NCBI GenBank assembly: GCA_900544065.1 | Contig: UQTR01000019.1 | Span: forward strand, 1 to 27,517 | DNA: 27,517 bases | Direction of reading: 5' to 3' | Source: an uncultured Collinsella sp. | GTDB lineage: Bacteria; Actinomycetota; Coriobacteriia; Coriobacteriales; Coriobacteriaceae | Shown here: positions 14,753 through 22,799 of the stretch, in pieces | Numbering within the stretch: position 1 is the stretch's first letter | How the letters are laid out: each line of letters opens with the position of its first letter | The notes under the pieces: generated by a model | The model's input: the letters and a program-made list of their open reading frames with translations, nothing else | Told to the model about the DNA's origin: nothing | Databases searched by the model: none | Program-made: the position numbers and the translations under genes

Positions 14753-15553
14753 GTGGGATTTCGCGACGTTAAGCGTTCTAAGAACGCAAAAGACACGCGT
14801 ATCATTGCAATCATCAATCAAAAAGGCGGCGTCGGTAAGTCAACGACGGCTGTAAACCTTGCAGCAGCACTGGGTGAGCAGGGTCGTAAGACACTGATTG
14901 TCGATTTTGATCCGCAGGGAAACAGTACCAGTGGATTTGGAATTGAAAAAGAAGACCTTGATCACTGCATCTATGATGCATTGTTGAATGATGTGCCGGC
15001 AGAATCGCTTGTTCTTGATACAAATTGCAAAAAGGTATTCGTAATTCCAGCTACGATTCAGCTTGCAGGTGCCGAAATTGAGCTCGTAAGCGCAATTGCT
15101 CGTGAAACCCGCCTCAAAGATTTGCTTGAGCCGATTCAGGACGAGTTCGATTTTATTTTCATTGACTGTCCTCCTTCGCTCGGCCTGCTTACCATCAATG
15201 CCTTGACCGCAGCAGATAGCGTTTTGATTCCAATCCAGTGTGAGTATTACGCACTCGAGGGCGTTACGAAGCTGCTTGAGTCAATGAAGATGGTCAAATC
15301 ACGTCTGAACAAGGGCTTAGACACCTATGGCGTGCTTATGACCATGTATGACTCACGTACTTCTTTGTCGAATCAGGTTGTTGAGGAAGTTCAATCGTAC
15401 TTTGGTGATAAGGCGTTTAAGACGCTGATTCCCCGTACGGTTAAAATCTCTGAAGCTCCGTCTTTTGGAGAACCGGTAATTACCTATGCACCTCAAAATA
15501 AGGGTGCAAAAGCGTATATGAACCTTGCAAAAGAGGTGATCAAGCGTGCCTAG
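14753..15553 (+). CDS. parA: Chromosome partitioning ATPase ParA (Soj)
   Basis: This deviant Walker ATPase drives origin segregation with ParB and, in some bacteria, regulates DnaA. The 266-residue protein has the deviant Walker A KGGVGKST at 24-31, the DFDPQGNST segment near 52-60 and a Walker B region (FIFIDCPPSLG). A short Lys/Arg-rich N-terminus precedes the ATPase core. The GTG at 14753 follows an AGGAGGG site. No clear promoter is seen between the parS sites, so it may be transcribed with rsmG or be controlled by ParB at the parS cluster. It overlaps parB by 8 bp. Confidence 0.96.
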   Translation: MGFRDVKRSKNAKDTRIIAIINQKGGVGKSTTAVNLAAALGEQGRKTLIVDFDPQGNSTSGFGIEKEDLDHCIYDALLNDVPAESLVLDTNCKKVFVIPATIQLAGAEIELVSAIARETRLKDLLEPIQDEFDFIFIDCPPSLGLLTINALTAADSVLIPIQCEYYALEGVTKLLESMKMVKSRLNKGLDTYGVLMTMYDSRTSLSNQVVEEVQSYFGDKAFKTLIPRTVKISEAPSFGEPVITYAPQNKGAKAYMNLAKEVIKRA

Positions 15554-16451
15554 TGCAAAGAAACGTGGTGGATTGGGACGCGGACTCAATGCTTTGGTCT
15601 CAGAGGCTGAGTATGAGACCGGTGGTTCTGCTGCATCTGCTTCAAATGCCGCATCTGAAACAAAACTACCTATTGAGGATATCGTTCCCAACCCTAATCA
15701 ACCGCGAACTCACTTTAATGAAACTGAACTTCGCGAGTTGAGCGAGTCAATCCAAGAACATGGCGTTTTGCAGCCGCTCTTGGTTCGCAAGCATGGAAAC
15801 GGCTATGAGATCATCGCTGGTGAGCGTCGTTACCAGGCGTCAAAGCTTGCTGGTCTTGAGGAACTACCTGTCATCATTAAAGATGTTAATGATGAAGAGA
15901 TGCTGGCTCTTGCTCTTATCGAAAATCTTCAGCGTTCTGATCTGAATCCCGTCGAAGAGGCTAAGGGCTATCGCCAGCTCATCGATGCTAGCGGTATGAC
16001 CCAGGAGGCGTTGTCGAAGGCCGTAAGCAAGTCACGCTCTGCAATTACAAACTCGCTGCGCCTTCTCGATCTCCCCGAAGTAGTTCAGCAGATGATTTTT
16101 GAGGGTAAACTTACTGCTGGTCACGCACGTGCGATTCTTGCAGTTCCCTATGAGGACGCGCGAATTCGACTTGCAGAGAAGGTTGTTGCGGAGGGCCTTT
16201 CCGTAAGAGCGACAGAAAATCTTGCTCCATTGTTTTCTGCCGGAGAGACGCCTAAGACGCCGAGGCCTGCAACGCCTCAGTCTTTTAAAAAGGCTGCGCG
16301 TGTACTTCGTCAGGTATTTAATACCAACGTTCGCGTGAAGAGCTCGCGTGGAAAGAATAAGATTGAGATTGAGTTTAAAGACGAGGAAGAGCTCTCTCGT
16401 ATTCTTGGTGAAATGATTCAGTTTGATCAAGGAGGCCAAGATGAGGAATAA
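15546..16451 (+). CDS. parB: Chromosome partitioning protein ParB (Spo0J)
   Basis: ParB is a CTP-dependent DNA clamp that loads at parS and recruits ParA and SMC. The 301-residue protein begins with the typical KKRGGLGRGLNAL segment that stimulates ParA. It has the CTP-binding box GERRYQAS (92-99) and ENLQR (126-130), and a helix-turn-helix at about 152-175 (TQEALSKAVSKSRSAITNSL). The C-terminal dimer domain is present, ending at an EE tail. The GTG at 15546 overlaps the parA end by 8 bp. The gene ends inside the start of a small membrane protein gene (11-bp overlap). Confidence 0.96.
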   Translation: MPSAKKRGGLGRGLNALVSEAEYETGGSAASASNAASETKLPIEDIVPNPNQPRTHFNETELRELSESIQEHGVLQPLLVRKHGNGYEIIAGERRYQASKLAGLEELPVIIKDVNDEEMLALALIENLQRSDLNPVEEAKGYRQLIDASGMTQEALSKAVSKSRSAITNSLRLLDLPEVVQQMIFEGKLTAGHARAILAVPYEDARIRLAEKVVAEGLSVRATENLAPLFSAGETPKTPRPATPQSFKKAARVLRQVFNTNVRVKSSRGKNKIEIEFKDEEELSRILGEMIQFDQGGQDEE

Positions 16452-16695
16452 GATTTTAACTGCGATTGCATTGGTGACGACTGTCGCGGCTGGTGCCTTT
16501 GCTGGCTATAAGATCGCGACAGACGATGAACTTCGAGGTCGTTTGCTTCGTGGCGCGCAAGATATTGTCGATACTTCCAAGAAGAAAATGGATGTTATGA
16601 CAGAAGATGTTGCCATGCGCACTGCTCAGGTGACGAAAAATCCTAAGATTAATCAAGGTTGGGTTAACAACCAATGGGAAAATGTAGGCTATTAG
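16441..16695 (+). CDS. Small single-pass membrane protein translationally coupled to parB (YtxH-like?)
   Basis: This 84-residue protein of unknown function begins MRNKILTAIALVTTVAAGAFAGY, a hydrophobic helix followed by a short polar region (DDELRGRLLRGAQDIVDTSKKK) that resembles the YtxH-type architecture of envelope proteins. The rest is charged and polar, ending in an Asn/Trp-rich tail. The ATG at 16441 overlaps parB by 11 bp and has a GGAGG site inside parB. An earlier in-frame ATG at 16423 lacks a ribosome site. Coupling to parB suggests work near segregation or the envelope, but nothing in the sequence proves it. The stop codon lies inside the second palindrome copy. Confidence 0.8.
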   Translation: MRNKILTAIALVTTVAAGAFAGYKIATDDELRGRLLRGAQDIVDTSKKKMDVMTEDVAMRTAQVTKNPKINQGWVNNQWENVGY

Positions 16696-16703
16696 GTACC
16701 TAA
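16692..16703. repeat. 12-bp palindrome TTAGGTACCTAA, copy 2
   Basis: This is identical to 13188-13199 and is also followed by C. It includes the stop codon of the small membrane protein and precedes a terminator by about 20 bp. Confidence 0.55.
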
Positions 16704-16723
16704 CAATTACCCTGCATATTTTG

Positions 16724-16765
16724 AGGGGCCCTTGTCTGATTCACGAGACAAGGACCCCTTATTTT
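16724..16765 (+). terminator. Rho-independent terminator after parAB operon
   Basis: The stem AGGGGCCCTTGTCT (16724-16737) pairs with AGACAAGGACCCCT (16746-16759) with one C-A mismatch and an 8-base loop, and is followed by TATTTT. It ends the rsmG-parA-parB transcripts. Confidence 0.8.
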
Positions 16766-16771
16766 GGTCGT

Positions 16772-16801
16772 AAAAAATTGGATAGGTGGCAACTAATCCA
16801 A
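16772..16801 (-). terminator. Possible second rlmN terminator
   Basis: On the minus strand TTGGAT (opposite 16796-16801) pairs with ATCCAA (opposite 16778-16783) around a 12-base loop, followed by six T (opposite 16772-16777). The stem is short. It lies just beyond a stronger hairpin and may act as a backup. Confidence 0.45.
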
Positions 16802-16820
16802 AATTGAGGTCGATAAATGA

Positions 16821-16856
16821 AACGGCCCTGTTGCAGGATATGCAACAGGGGCCGTT
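16821..16856 (-). terminator. Strong hairpin downstream of rlmN (probable terminator)
   Basis: AACGGCCCTGTTGCA (16821-16835) pairs with TGCAACAGGGGCCGTT (16841-16856), with one bulged G and a 5-base loop. On the minus strand it is followed by the modest T-rich stretch TCATTTA. It lies 38 bases past the rlmN stop. Confidence 0.65.
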
Positions 16857-16859
16857 CGA

Positions 16860-16875
16860 TGTTTCACATGAAACG
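16860..16875. promoter_or_regulatory. Degenerate parS site near rlmN 3' end
   Basis: TGTTTCACATGAAACG matches parS at 14 of 16 positions and keeps most of the palindrome. It lies 2.2 kb from the perfect triplet, between the rlmN stop and its terminator hairpin. It may be a weak ParB site. Confidence 0.5.
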
Positions 16876-16893
16876 TTTTGGAGTGCGACTCCC

Positions 16894-17946
16894 CTATGCG
16901 TTCTTCTGAACTTTGAAACGCTGTTTCAGCTGTCCGCAAGCGGCGTCAATATCGTTACCACGGGAGTTACGAATCGTGGTCTCGATGCCACGGGACTCAA
17001 GACGACGCTGAAGATCCTCAACCTTATGAATCGGCGACGGCTTGAGCGGGCTGCCCTCGATGTCGTTTAGTTGAATCAGGTTAACGTGGCACAGCGTTCC
17101 CTCGCAGAAGTCGCAGAGTGCCTGCATCTCGGGATTCGTATCGTTGACGCCTTCGATCATGGCATACTCATAGGTCGGGCGGCGGCCAGTCTTCTCGGTG
17201 TAGAGCTGAAGCGCTTCGTGAAGGCGAAGCAGCGTGTACTTCTTAACACCGGGCATGAGCTTATTGCGCGTCGACTGGATGGCGGAATGCAGGGAAACGG
17301 CAAGCGTGAACTGCTCGGGGATGTCGGCAAATTTGCGAATACCGGGAATAACGCCGCTGGTAGAGACGGTGAGGTGACGAGCGCCGATACCGATGCCATC
17401 GGGGTCGTTGAGGATACGCAATGCCTTGAGAACCTCGTCGTAGTTAGCAAACGGCTCGCCCTGGCCCATGAAGACAACGCTTGTGGCACGCTCGCCAAAG
17501 TCGTTGGATACATGAAGCACCTGGTCGACGATCTCTTGAGCGGTCAGAGAGCGCTTGAGGCCGTTGAGACCGGTAGCGCAAAAGGCGCAGCCCATGCCGC
17601 AGCCTGCCTGGGTGGAAACGCAGACGGAAAGTTTGTTACGACGGGGCATGCCGACAGTCTCGACGGAAATGCCATCGTGGTACTCGAGCAGATACTTGCG
17701 CGAGCCATCTTTGGAGACCTGCTTGGTGAGTTCAGTCGGCGTATCAAAGGCAAAAGCCTCTTTAAGCTGCTCACGGAAAGCCTTGGGAAGGTTGGTCATA
17801 TCGTCAAACGAACAAACGTTCTTCTCAAAGACCCATTCGATGAGCTGCTTCGCGCGGAAGGCGGGCTGGCCAAGTTCGGCCACGAGCTCGCGAATATCGT
17901 TTTGGCTCAAGTCGCGAATGTCCTGAGATTTAGTCCTGGGATTCAT
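16894..17946 (-). CDS. rlmN: Dual-specificity 23S rRNA (A2503)/tRNA (A37) C2-methyltransferase RlmN
   Basis: This radical-SAM enzyme methylates C2 of A2503 in 23S rRNA and A37 of some tRNAs. The 350-residue protein has the Fe-S motif C-x3-C-x2-C (Cys116, Cys120, Cys123, in GCGMGCAFCATG). Further motifs are GQGEP, LAVSLH and the C-terminal DIDAACGQL, whose Cys (about 337) matches the catalytic cysteine of the family. The ATG at 17946 has an AAAGG site upstream. It is divergent from ddl. Cfr-type resistance enzymes share the fold, but synteny, length and motifs favour the housekeeping RlmN. Confidence 0.95.
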   Translation of the reverse strand: MNPRTKSQDIRDLSQNDIRELVAELGQPAFRAKQLIEWVFEKNVCSFDDMTNLPKAFREQLKEAFAFDTPTELTKQVSKDGSRKYLLEYHDGISVETVGMPRRNKLSVCVSTQAGCGMGCAFCATGLNGLKRSLTAQEIVDQVLHVSNDFGERATSVVFMGQGEPFANYDEVLKALRILNDPDGIGIGARHLTVSTSGVIPGIRKFADIPEQFTLAVSLHSAIQSTRNKLMPGVKKYTLLRLHEALQLYTEKTGRRPTYEYAMIEGVNDTNPEMQALCDFCEGTLCHVNLIQLNDIEGSPLKPSPIHKVEDLQRRLESRGIETTIRNSRGNDIDAACGQLKQRFKVQKNA

Positions 17947-18031
17947 GGAAGCCTTTCGATTTTGGGGAAACGTAGAGGGTATCGCTACAATATGGTATCA
18001 GCTGCAGAAATTATAGAGGAGGAGTCTGCCC

Positions 18032-18997
18032 ATGCCGGGTAAAAGCCTAGAGAACATGCACGTAGCGGTCTTGGCGGGCGGTCATTCCGCCGAGCGCGAG
18101 ATCTCGCTCGATTCGGGAAAGAACGTTGTGGTGGCGCTGAAGGAAGCCGGCTACACCTCGGTGGAGCTGCTTGACACGGCCGCTGATGACTTTATGGTAA
18201 CCATGGCGACCGGCGGATTCGATGTGGCATTTATCGCCATGCACGGCGCCGGCGGTGAGGATGGCGCCATGCAGGGTGCCATGGAGACCCTGGGTATCCC
18301 CTACACGGCCTCGGGCGTACTTGCCAGCGCCTGCGGTGCCGACAAGGAGGTCTCTAAGCTCCTATACGCCAAGGCGGGCATTCCCATTGCCCCCGGCCTT
18401 GCGCTCGAGGTGGGCGATGAAGTCGATATCGATCATATCGTCGAGGTTTGTGGCGAGCGCTGCTTTGTGAAGCCGGCCGTCAACGGTTCCAGCTATGGCA
18501 TTTCCCTGGTCCATGAGCCCTCCGAGCTGCCCGCGGCAATCGCCAAGGCGTTTGAGTACGGCGACAAAGTGCTGGTCGAGAAGTGCATCGAGGGTACCGA
18601 GATCACCGTCGGTGTGTACGGCGAGGACGACGTGCGCGCTCTGCCGATTGTCGAGATTCGCAAACCCGAGGACTGCGAGTTCTACGATCTGGACGTGAAA
18701 TATGTCGACCCTACGGACATCCATCGCATTCCGGCGCAGATTTCACCCGAGAATTACGCTCGCGCTCAGGAGCTTGCCTGTGCTGCTCACAAGGCCCTCG
18801 GTTGCCTGGGTATCTCGCGCAGCGACTTTATCGTGAGTGAGGACGGCCCCGTTATCCTCGAGACCAATACCATTCCCGGCATGACCGATACGTCGCTGTA
18901 TCCGGACGAGATCCGCCACACCGACGACATGACGTTCCCGCAGGTCTGTGACAGCCTGATTCGTATGGGCCTTCGTCGAGCGGGCATTGCATGCTAA
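18032..18997 (+). CDS. ddl: D-alanine--D-alanine ligase
   Basis: This ATP-grasp ligase makes the D-Ala-D-Ala dipeptide for peptidoglycan. The 321-residue protein has the N-terminal GGHSAEREISLDSG motif (substrate site), the ATP-binding segment CFVKPAVNGSSYG, the VEKCIEGTEITVGV strand and the metal-binding DFIVSEDGPVILETNTIPGMT. The omega-loop segment FYDLDVKYVD keeps the Lys-Tyr pair expected of D-Ala rather than D-lactate ligases, so no vancomycin-resistance type is indicated. The ATG at 18032 has a strong GAGGAGGAG site. The gene overlaps the next by 7 bp. A TACAAT at 17986-17991 could be its -10, but I see no good -35. Confidence 0.95.
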   Translation: MPGKSLENMHVAVLAGGHSAEREISLDSGKNVVVALKEAGYTSVELLDTAADDFMVTMATGGFDVAFIAMHGAGGEDGAMQGAMETLGIPYTASGVLASACGADKEVSKLLYAKAGIPIAPGLALEVGDEVDIDHIVEVCGERCFVKPAVNGSSYGISLVHEPSELPAAIAKAFEYGDKVLVEKCIEGTEITVGVYGEDDVRALPIVEIRKPEDCEFYDLDVKYVDPTDIHRIPAQISPENYARAQELACAAHKALGCLGISRSDFIVSEDGPVILETNTIPGMTDTSLYPDEIRHTDDMTFPQVCDSLIRMGLRRAGIAC

Positions 18998-21885
18998 TCG
19001 AGGACGCGGTTTCGTCAGGAACGCCGCAGTTTGTCATCGACTCCTATGCCACGCTTGCCGAACGCGCCAAAACGCAGTCCTTCGGCCTTATCGAGGAAGA
19101 TGTGATTGTCCTCGATACCGAGACCACAGGTCTTTCGGTGCAGGACAATGAGCTGATCGAGATCTCGGCGGCCCGTCTTTCGGGCCGCGAGGTCGTCGAC
19201 CGCTTCGATACCTTCGTGCATCCCAAGCAGCTGATTCCCGCCGAGATCACCGAGCTCACGAGCATTACAAATGCCGATGTGGCAGATGCCCCGTCGGCCG
19301 TTGAGGCCGTAGCCGCTCTCGCCGATTTTGTCGGTGGTTGCCCGGTAATCGCACATAACGCCACGTTCGACCGCTCGTTTATCGAGTCGGTCAAAGGCGG
19401 CGTCAACGTGAGCGATATCTGGATCGATTCGCTGGCGCTGTCGCGCATCGCGCTTCCGCGCCTGGCATCGCACAAGTTGTCTTTTATGGCCGATCTGTTT
19501 GGCTGTGACTCGGTATCACACCGTGCCAATGCCGACGTCGACGCCCTGTGTGGCGTATGGCGCGTGTTGCTCGTGGCGCTCACCGACTTGCCCCAGGGCC
19601 TCATGGCGCGCCTAGCCGACATGCATCCGGACGTGCCTTGGTCCTATCGTCCTATCTTCTCATTCTTGGCAGGGCAGAACCCTGGTTCTATCTTCTCTCT
19701 CAGCGCCGCTCGTGCTGACGTTCTCAAGGCCGATCGCGCCGACGATCGGGTGGACGCCGACGAACTGCCGGTACTCAAGATGCCGAGTCGTGAGGAGATT
19801 GAGGCAGACTATGCGCCAGGTGGCCTGGTCAATCGCATGTATCCCACCTACGAGCCGCGTGATGAGCAGATCGCGATGGCGCTCGAGGTCCGCGATGCGC
19901 TGGTCACGGGCACTCATCGTGTAATTGAGGCGGGCACAGGCGTCGGCAAATCGATGGCCTACCTGGTGCCTTTTGCCGAGGCAGCGCGCCGTAACAACAT
20001 CACGGTTGGTATTGCGACCAAATCGAACAATCTTGCCGACCAGCTCATGTACCATGAGCTGCCAAAACTTGCCGAGCAACTGGACGGTGGTCTGTCATTT
20101 TGCGCTCTCAAGGGGTATGACCACTATCCGTGCCTGCGCAAGCTCGAGCGCATGAGCCGCGGCCAGGTCGAGATTACCACCAAGCGCGATCCGGCGGACA
20201 CGCTCACGGCGGTCGCGGTCATTATGGCGTACGTCTGCCAATCAGCCGATGGCGACCTCGACTCGCTCGGTATTCGGTGGCGCAGCGTCAACCGCCCCGA
20301 CTTTACGACGGCCTCGCGCGAGTGTGCTCGTCGCCTCTGCCCGTTTTTCCCTGATAAATGTTTGGTCCACGGCGCTCGCCGTCGTGCGGCGCATGCCGAT
20401 GTGGTGGTCACCAACCATTCCCTGCTGTTCCGCAATGTCGCGGCCGAGGGCAGGATTTTACCTCCGATTCGTCATTGGGTAATCGACGAGGCCCATTCCA
20501 TCGAGCGCGAGGCGCGCCGCCAGTGGGCGCGCGTGGTGTCGGCGGACGAATCACGCGTTCTGTTTGAGCGCCTGGGTGGCTCGAGCACCGGCGCGCTAAG
20601 CCAGGTTTCCCGTGATTTGGCAACCTCCGAGGGCTCTACGCTCTATCTGGGCCTTACTGCCAAGGCGACGTCGACGGTTGCGCGCGCGAGCATGGCGATC
20701 GCCGACGTGTTCGATGGCGTTCGCGAGCTCGGCCGCCGTGCCCGTGGGGGTTATGACAATGCCAATCTATGGATTGGCCCCGAGCTGCGCGAATCTGACG
20801 ACTGGCATGATTTCTTACCGTCGGCCTACGCTGCCATCGACGCATTGGAACAAGCTGACAAGAGCGTCGACGCGCTGGTGCAAGCCGTCGCCGCCGACAA
20901 GCCCGAGGTTGTTGTCGACCTGGGTGATATCTCGCGCCGCCTGCACGAGCTGGCCGAGAACCTCAAACTCATCATTGATGGCACCGACGAGCACTACGTG
21001 TATTCGCTGCAGGTCAATCGCAGGTTGCGTGCCGGCGGAGAGTCAATGACCGCAGAGCGCATCGACATTGGCGAGGCCTTGGCAACCGAGTGGCTGCCCG
21101 AGGTTCACACGGCTATCTTTGCCTCGGCGACCATGACGGTGTCCAAAAGCTTTGAACACTTTAACCACGCGGTCGGCCTCGATCGCATCGGTGCTTCAAC
21201 ATCCTCATCACTGCACTTGGACTCGAGCTACGACTTCGATTCGAACATGGCTGTAGTCGTTGCAGGCGATATCCCCGATCCGCGCGATCGTGAGAGCTAT
21301 CTTACGGCGCTCGAGCGCGTGCTGGTCGACGCCCATCTTGCCATGGGCGGATCGGTGCTCACGTTGTTCACCAATCGGCGCGACATGGAAGACCTGTACG
21401 CCCGCGTTGAGCCCAAGATGGCCCGTGCGGGTCTGGAGCTCAACTGCCAGCAGCGCAACTCATCTCCTCGTCGCCTGCGCGACCGGTTTATCAACGAGCC
21501 AACCTCGTCGCTTTTTGCGCTTAAGGCCTTCTGGGAGGGGTTTGACGCCAGCGGCGAGACGCTACGCTGCGTCATCATTCCCAAGCTGCCGTTCTCGAGC
21601 CCCACGGACCCGCTCTCGTGCGAGCGCAACCTGCGCGAAGACCGCGCTTGGGCGCGCTATTCGCTGCCTGAGGCAGTGCTCGAGGTCAAGCAGGCGGCCG
21701 GCCGCCTTATCCGCTCGTCGACCGATTGCGGCGTGCTGATTCTGGCCGACCCGCGCCTGGTGACGAAGGGCTACGGAAAGAAGTTCTTAACGTCGCTGCC
21801 CACGAGCTCCTACCAGCGCATCGAATCGGCACAGATCGGTCACTATCTGCAACTGTGGCGCGCACGCCACGAGCGGCGGCGCTAA
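18991..21885 (+). CDS. dinG: DnaQ-type 3'-5' exonuclease fused to DinG-family (XPD-like) Fe-S helicase
   Basis: This 964-residue two-domain protein probably acts in DNA repair or replication restart. Residues 35-195 form a DEDDh exonuclease with DTETTG (Asp42, Glu44), HNATFD (122-127) and the final H-x4-D (His177, Asp182). Residues 280 onward form an XPD/DinG superfamily 2 helicase: Walker A AGTGVGKS (314-321), DEAH (499-502) and a late QAAGRLIRS motif VI. Four cysteines (381, 445, 450, 457) lie between motifs I and II, where XPD-family proteins bind a 4Fe-4S cluster. All key residues of both domains appear intact, unlike Staphylococcus aureus DinG, which lacks helicase activity. It overlaps ddl by 7 bp, and its stop overlaps the convergent WYL gene. 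The gene symbol is by family only. Confidence 0.9.
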   Translation: MLIEDAVSSGTPQFVIDSYATLAERAKTQSFGLIEEDVIVLDTETTGLSVQDNELIEISAARLSGREVVDRFDTFVHPKQLIPAEITELTSITNADVADAPSAVEAVAALADFVGGCPVIAHNATFDRSFIESVKGGVNVSDIWIDSLALSRIALPRLASHKLSFMADLFGCDSVSHRANADVDALCGVWRVLLVALTDLPQGLMARLADMHPDVPWSYRPIFSFLAGQNPGSIFSLSAARADVLKADRADDRVDADELPVLKMPSREEIEADYAPGGLVNRMYPTYEPRDEQIAMALEVRDALVTGTHRVIEAGTGVGKSMAYLVPFAEAARRNNITVGIATKSNNLADQLMYHELPKLAEQLDGGLSFCALKGYDHYPCLRKLERMSRGQVEITTKRDPADTLTAVAVIMAYVCQSADGDLDSLGIRWRSVNRPDFTTASRECARRLCPFFPDKCLVHGARRRAAHADVVVTNHSLLFRNVAAEGRILPPIRHWVIDEAHSIEREARRQWARVVSADESRVLFERLGGSSTGALSQVSRDLATSEGSTLYLGLTAKATSTVARASMAIADVFDGVRELGRRARGGYDNANLWIGPELRESDDWHDFLPSAYAAIDALEQADKSVDALVQAVAADKPEVVVDLGDISRRLHELAENLKLIIDGTDEHYVYSLQVNRRLRAGGESMTAERIDIGEALATEWLPEVHTAIFASATMTVSKSFEHFNHAVGLDRIGASTSSSLHLDSSYDFDSNMAVVVAGDIPDPRDRESYLTALERVLVDAHLAMGGSVLTLFTNRRDMEDLYARVEPKMARAGLELNCQQRNSSPRRLRDRFINEPTSSLFALKAFWEGFDASGETLRCVIIPKLPFSSPTDPLSCERNLREDRAWARYSLPEAVLEVKQAAGRLIRSSTDCGVLILADPRLVTKGYGKKFLTSLPTSSYQRIESAQIGHYLQLWRARHERRR

Positions 21886-22799
21886 AGCGGACAGACGAGG
21901 GTTTTTGCCATATCGCACAGACGCTTTGACAGGGTGGGGTCATCCAAGATGCGGATGGCTCCACCCGCTGCGATTATCTGGCTCAGTAGCCAACGCTCGG
22001 AGCCGTAATGCACGGTTACCGTTGCCATGTCTGCCCCGCTGCGCTCGATGAGGGTGATGCCGGCCCAGTCCAGATGCTCCGCCATATCGAATGGCATCAA
22101 GAGCTTTGCGCTACGCTGCGTCCGGGCAAGGGAATCGTGGAGGGATGCAACGTCCGGTGCGTGAGGCACGACGGAGTCTTCCGTCAAGGTGAGTCCCTCG
22201 ATTTTATCCATGCGATAGGTGCGCTGCTCATCGACTGCGATGTCCCAGGCAATCAGGTATGTTTGGTCGCCGTTTGCCGTAATGTGCAAGGGGTCGACCA
22301 GACGCTCGCGTGGCCGTGTATCGTCCATCGAACGATACGAGATGAGGCAGCGAACGCCGTCCTGAATGGCGCAGCTCAGCTGCTGCCAGTGCGACCCGTG
22401 GTTGACGGTGTCAAAGACGCGCTGGTTATAGCCGAGCTCTTCGGGTAGAAGAGCGTGTCGAATCCGAGCTGCCGTCTGCGGCTCGATCCCCAACGATTCA
22501 AGTTCATGGTTGAGCACAGCGCCTTCGGCGGCACTCAGACGCAGCGGTAGCACACGTCCGGCGTCACCGGTGAGGACCACACGCTCGCCGTGGCATTCGC
22601 AGATGATACGCGCACCCGATTCTCGGTCCGCGAGCGTCGAGACGATCTCGAGAATCTCGTCGAGCGACGCCCCCGTGATGTCAAAGCGACTGCAAATCTC
22701 GTTTCGAGTCATGCCGTTCTCGCCGGCGGCGTAGAGGGCCTCCATGATGTCGATGGCGCGCGAGAGTCTCTGCTCGCTGGTGAGTTTACGCACGGGCAT
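21882..22799 (-). CDS. pafC: WYL-domain transcriptional regulator, PafC-like
   Basis: This is a 305-residue winged-helix/WYL protein. The N-terminal HTH lies at about 7-60 (SEQRLSRAIDIMEALYAAGENGMTR segment). The WYL domain runs from about 140 with the core strands around LISYRSMDD and the TYLIAWD segment, and a C-terminal WCX-like extension follows. In mycobacteria PafB and PafC act together as an SOS-independent DNA-damage activator that senses single-stranded DNA. I use the ATG at 22799, which overlaps the upstream WYL gene by 14 bp; a TTG at 22820 is possible. The neighbouring helicase gene fits a damage-response role, but the assignment to PafC rests on the tandem arrangement. Confidence 0.78.
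   Translation of the reverse strand: MPVRKLTSEQRLSRAIDIMEALYAAGENGMTRNEICSRFDITGASLDEILEIVSTLADRESGARIICECHGERVVLTGDAGRVLPLRLSAAEGAVLNHELESLGIEPQTAARIRHALLPEELGYNQRVFDTVNHGSHWQQLSCAIQDGVRCLISYRSMDDTRPRERLVDPLHITANGDQTYLIAWDIAVDEQRTYRMDKIEGLTLTEDSVVPHAPDVASLHDSLARTQRSAKLLMPFDMAEHLDWAGITLIERSGADMATVTVHYGSERWLLSQIIAAGGAIRILDDPTLSKRLCDMAKTLVCPL

Noticed and set aside
16786..17070. 94-residue plus-strand frame containing a VSHET segment
   Set aside because: It spans the terminator hairpin, the degenerate parS and the antisense of rlmN; no coding signal.
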